Source of the DNA: Clostridium polyendosporum
Lineage (GTDB): Bacteria > Bacillota > Clostridia > Clostridiales > Clostridiaceae
DNA: 64,000 bases
Reading direction: 5' to 3'
Assembly (NCBI RefSeq): GCF_018332455.1
Contig: NZ_BOPZ01000008.1
Coordinates: 1 to 64,000, forward strand
The position numbers were made by a program, and so were the translations under genes. Below are positions 61,873 to 64,000 of this stretch, piece after piece (position 1 is the first letter of the stretch; each line of letters starts with the position of its first letter). The notes under the pieces were generated by a model. That model saw nothing but the letters and a program-made list of their open reading frames with translations, was not told the origin of the DNA and ran no database searches.

Positions 61873-62145
61873 ATGGATGAAAAGGACGAAAAGCTTCGTA
61901 AAGATATTTTAATAAGATTAAGAAGGATTGAGGGTCAAGTAAAGGGAATCCAAGGCATGATTGATAAAAAGGTATGCTGTAAGGATGTACTCGTGCAGAT
62001 TGCAGCTATTAGGGCAGCGATTAATAAGGTTGGTGGAATGCTTATAGAAAATTATGCTAGAAATTGTATGGGCATTGAAGAAGGAACGGAAGCCGAGGAA
62101 GGATTAGAACAGCTTATTAAGACCTTAAATACCTTTATGAAATAA
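61873..62145 (+). CDS. CsoR/FrmR-family metal- or sulfur-sensing repressor with changed sensor site
   Basis: 90 residues from the ATG at 61873 with GGAG eight bases upstream. All-helical DUF156 repressor: ILIRLRRIEGQVKGIQGMI at the start, Cys35-Cys36, and Cys65 in YARNC. In Mycobacterium tuberculosis CsoR the ligands are Cys36, His61 and Cys65; here 61 is Tyr. The loss of His resembles the persulfide sensor CstR rather than copper sensors. No copA/copZ or sulfur genes are adjacent. A family B-like hairpin ends the transcript. Confidence 0.85.
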   Translation: MDEKDEKLRKDILIRLRRIEGQVKGIQGMIDKKVCCKDVLVQIAAIRAAINKVGGMLIENYARNCMGIEEGTEAEEGLEQLIKTLNTFMK

Positions 62146-62179
62146 AATTGATCAGACATTAGGTTGCTCAATTTTATAT
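62143..62179 (+). repeat. Family B fragment acting as csoR-family terminator
   Basis: AAAATTGATCAGACATTAGG...TTGCTCAATTTTATAT: second hairpin of the family B consensus without the first palindrome. Its stem (AAAATTGA / TCAATTTT) ends in T and A. Confidence 0.6.
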
Positions 62180-62220
62180 AGGTTCACTTTATTAAATGGA
62201 AAAATTATAATTAAATAATT

Positions 62221-62246
62221 AAAGCAATGAGTTCTCTCATTGCTTT
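62221..62246 (-). terminator. Terminator after the thrE pair
   Basis: AAAGCAATGAG TTCT CTCATTGCTTT, read on the minus strand after the second subunit gene; it overlaps that gene's stop codon. Confidence 0.75.
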
Positions 62247-62685
62247 AATTATTTCCATACTTTTTATGAGCAGAATTAATAAGACGGGTGATTGTAGAAA
62301 CAAATATTACGCCTAAAGCAAGGGTTCCTGCACTGGCTATAGTATTTATAGCCATCTGCATAGAAAGTGAGGCATTTCCTATTATAACTTCATACATTGT
62401 GTAATACATTCCGCTTCCTGGTACAAGAGGAATAAGCGAGCAAATTATGATTGTAGTAACAGGAGTCTTAAGTATTCTAGCACAAACTTCTGAGTATATG
62501 CTAAAAACAACAGTAGATATAAATAATGATAATATATTTGAAAAGTGTGATGTAAGTGCAAGCTTATATACAAGCCAACTCATTCCACCTCCAATAGATG
62601 CAAAAATTAAATTTTTTCCTTTGATATTAAAGATAATACCAAAGCCTAATGTTCCTAGTAATGCAGCCAACGTTTCTTTTATCAT
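62245..62685 (-). CDS. Threonine/serine exporter, second (ThrE2-type) subunit
   Basis: 146 residues, four membrane helices (DUF3815 pattern, LAALLGTLGFGIIFNIKGKNL at the start, PLVPGSGMYYTMYEVI). In many bacteria ThrE is one chain; here the two halves are separate genes. It would form the pore with the longer subunit. GGAGGTATATAA site before the ATG; the gene starts right after the partner's stop codon. Confidence 0.88.
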   Translation of the reverse strand: MIKETLAALLGTLGFGIIFNIKGKNLIFASIGGGMSWLVYKLALTSHFSNILSLFISTVVFSIYSEVCARILKTPVTTIIICSLIPLVPGSGMYYTMYEVIIGNASLSMQMAINTIASAGTLALGVIFVSTITRLINSAHKKYGNN

Positions 62686-63453
62686 TTATATACCTCCAAA
62701 ATGCTGCAGCCATAAGCTTAAGACTGCTCCAGTACCTACTGCAATAGAGATTGCTATAAGGAATGCTTCAGCAGCTCTTGTGAGTCCAGAAACGAGGTCT
62801 CCAGATATAGTATCCCTTATTGCATTAGTTATTGCAAGACCTGGTACCAAAGACATTATAGTACCTATAACTATCTTATCTACGCTAGTACCTATTCCTA
62901 AATTAACAAGTAGAAGAGCCATTATTTCTGCAACTGCACCACCTAGGCTATTAATAAAAAAAGTATTAATATTTAATTCATTACCAAATTTACTTATTAT
63001 CTTAATGATTATTCCGATAATGAAAGCTGCAATTGTATCCTTTATATTTCCGCCAAAAAGTATAGTGAAGGAAGCTGCAATAGCGGCATATGCTAACATG
63101 GTTAGCAAGTTATTGTATCTTGGGCAATGTTCTATCTTAAGAAGCTCATCATAAAATTCATCTACAGTAAGGTTTTGAGTTTTTATGTTTCTTGAAAGAG
63201 AATTAACTCTTGAAATCTTTTCTAAATCAACGGTACGATTTTTGATTCTTTTAACAATAGAAGTAGTATGATTATGTTTATTTGAAACTGTAGCTATTAT
63301 TCCAGTAGGTGTTACAAAACTATCAGCAAAAGAAACACCAAATGCCTCACAAGTTCTCCAGATAGTTTCTTCAACTCTGTAAGTTTCTCCTCCATTTTCA
63401 AGGACTATTTGACCAGCAAAGGTTGCTACATGTAATACTCTATTTATGTCCAT
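62686..63453 (-). CDS. Threonine/serine exporter, first (ThrE/DUF1212) subunit
   Basis: 255 residues. A soluble N-terminal domain (about 1-110, LENGGETYRVEETIWRTCEAFG ... SFVTPTGIIATVS) then five membrane helices (about 118-250, with LVPGLAITNAIRDTISGD). Exports threonine or serine. AAAGGAG site before the ATG. Operon with the next subunit with no gap. Confidence 0.88.
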   Translation of the reverse strand: MDINRVLHVATFAGQIVLENGGETYRVEETIWRTCEAFGVSFADSFVTPTGIIATVSNKHNHTTSIVKRIKNRTVDLEKISRVNSLSRNIKTQNLTVDEFYDELLKIEHCPRYNNLLTMLAYAAIAASFTILFGGNIKDTIAAFIIGIIIKIISKFGNELNINTFFINSLGGAVAEIMALLLVNLGIGTSVDKIVIGTIMSLVPGLAITNAIRDTISGDLVSGLTRAAEAFLIAISIAVGTGAVLSLWLQHFGGI

Positions 63454-63645
63454 AATTTATACTCCTTTGTATAATATTACAAAGTATTATAGCATAGTAA
63501 ACCTAGTGAAGGTAGAATTTTCATGTTAAAAAGATAAAATAACTATAAAAATAAGATAAAAAGGAAATATTATATAAATAAATTGTTGATAAATATTATT
63601 ATCAAACTTATAATCTAATTAAGACAAAATAATTGGGGTGATAAA

Positions 63646-64000
63646 ATGAACTTTGACAATTTACAAAAAAATGATAATGAAATTTTTGAACTAGTAGAAA
63701 AAGAATTAAGAAGACAACAAGATGGTATTGAACTTATTGCTTCTGAAAACTTTGCAAGTAAAGCAGTAATGGAAGCTATGGGATCATATCTTACAAACAA
63801 ATATGCGGAAGGTTATCCAAATAAAAGATATTATGGGGGCTGTCATGTAGTTGACGAGGTTGAGGATTTAGCAAGAGAAAGAGTTAAGAAGCTTTTTGGA
63901 GCAGAACATGCTAATGTGCAGCCACATTCAGGTTCTCAAGCTAATATGGCAGTATATTTTTCTATATTAAATCCAGGAGATACAGTATTAGGAATGGATT
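63646..64000 (+). CDS. glyA: Serine hydroxymethyltransferase (5' part, cut by the window end)
   Basis: The first 118 codons: [48 protein letters not shown] and [14 protein letters not shown], all hallmarks of GlyA. It converts serine and tetrahydrofolate to glycine and methylene-tetrahydrofolate with PLP. ATG with GGGGTG seven bases upstream. The rest of the gene lies beyond the window; the start is intact. Confidence 0.95.
   Translation, partial: MNFDNLQKNDNEIFELVEKELRRQQDGIELIASENFASKAVMEAMGSYLTNKYAEGYPNKRYYGGCHVVDEVEDLARERVKKLFGAEHANVQPHSGSQANMAVYFSILNPGDTVLGMD

Noticed and set aside
62447-63154. Long open frame on the plus strand (about 235 codons) opposite the thrE genes
   Set aside because: It is antisense to two well-supported exporter genes, has no ribosome site and its product is not protein-like in known terms.

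Overview
The window is AT-rich, gene-dense chromosome from a low-GC, endospore-forming Clostridium-type Firmicute. The evidence is the intergenic composition and the strong AGGAGG-type ribosome binding sites with frequent TTG/GTG starts. Clostridial gene content agrees: AdhE, the SCIFF peptide with its radical SAM maturase, HemZ, YunB, a BofC-like protein and an agr-type peptide locus. Gene order from 42 to 61 kb (bofC-ruvA-ruvB-queA-tgt-yajC ... secD-secF-recJ-apt-relA-dtd ... hisS-aspS) is the conserved Firmicute backbone. No prophage, complete insertion sequence, CRISPR array or tRNA gene was seen.

Layout. 0-0.4 kb: the end of an rRNA operon (23S tail, 5S, terminator). 0.5-9.9 kb: accessory envelope and signalling genes: a C45-type amidase lipoprotein, a DEAD-box helicase, an agr-like locus (orphan sensor-type membrane protein, AgrB, a 44-residue AgrD) followed by a GGDEF/HD-GYP protein, a CPBP protease, an orphan amino-acid-binding lipoprotein and a patatin lipase. 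10-30 kb: metabolism and small regulators: lysine riboswitch-lysC, a SEC-C protein, DUF554, an M20 amidohydrolase, hemolysin III, adhE, dapF, speD-speE, ndk, an XRE-cupin regulator, a GNAT/DJ-1 fusion and an EamA exporter. 30-42 kb: a class A PBP, YunB, hpt, an HflX with a JAMM-like N-terminal domain, a MocR regulator, YigZ, YebC and an FTR1-like permease. 42-61.5 kb: the conserved recombination, tRNA-modification, SCIFF, Sec, stringent-response and aminoacyl-tRNA synthetase backbone. 61.8-64 kb: a CsoR-family repressor, a split ThrE exporter and the start of glyA.

How genes work together. AgrB would process AgrD into a cyclic peptide, but no AgrC/AgrA pair is present; the nearest signalling protein is a c-di-GMP enzyme. 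speD and speE form a polyamine operon whose promoter carries an operator-like motif also found at the promoter of the XRE-cupin gene 3 kb downstream. scfA-scfB, yajC and secDF sit together around ribosomally made peptides and secretion. lysC is controlled by a lysine riboswitch and dapF lies 10 kb away.

The most notable non-gene structure is a set of dispersed intergenic repeats. Family A (about 100 bp, terminal inverted repeats, flanked by TA) and family B (about 65 bp, two hairpins) together have about 19 copies or fragments here. One B copy lies inside an A copy, and one A copy lies inside a B copy, so both appear to have been mobile. Other points worth a second look are the recJ-position protein that has lost its DHH-type catalytic residues, the JAMM-HflX fusion, a His-to-Tyr change in the CsoR-family sensor site, and tandem hairpin repeats ahead of a metallo-beta-lactamase-fold gene. 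Start sites were chosen by Shine-Dalgarno (SD) position, so several genes start inside the longest possible reading frame.
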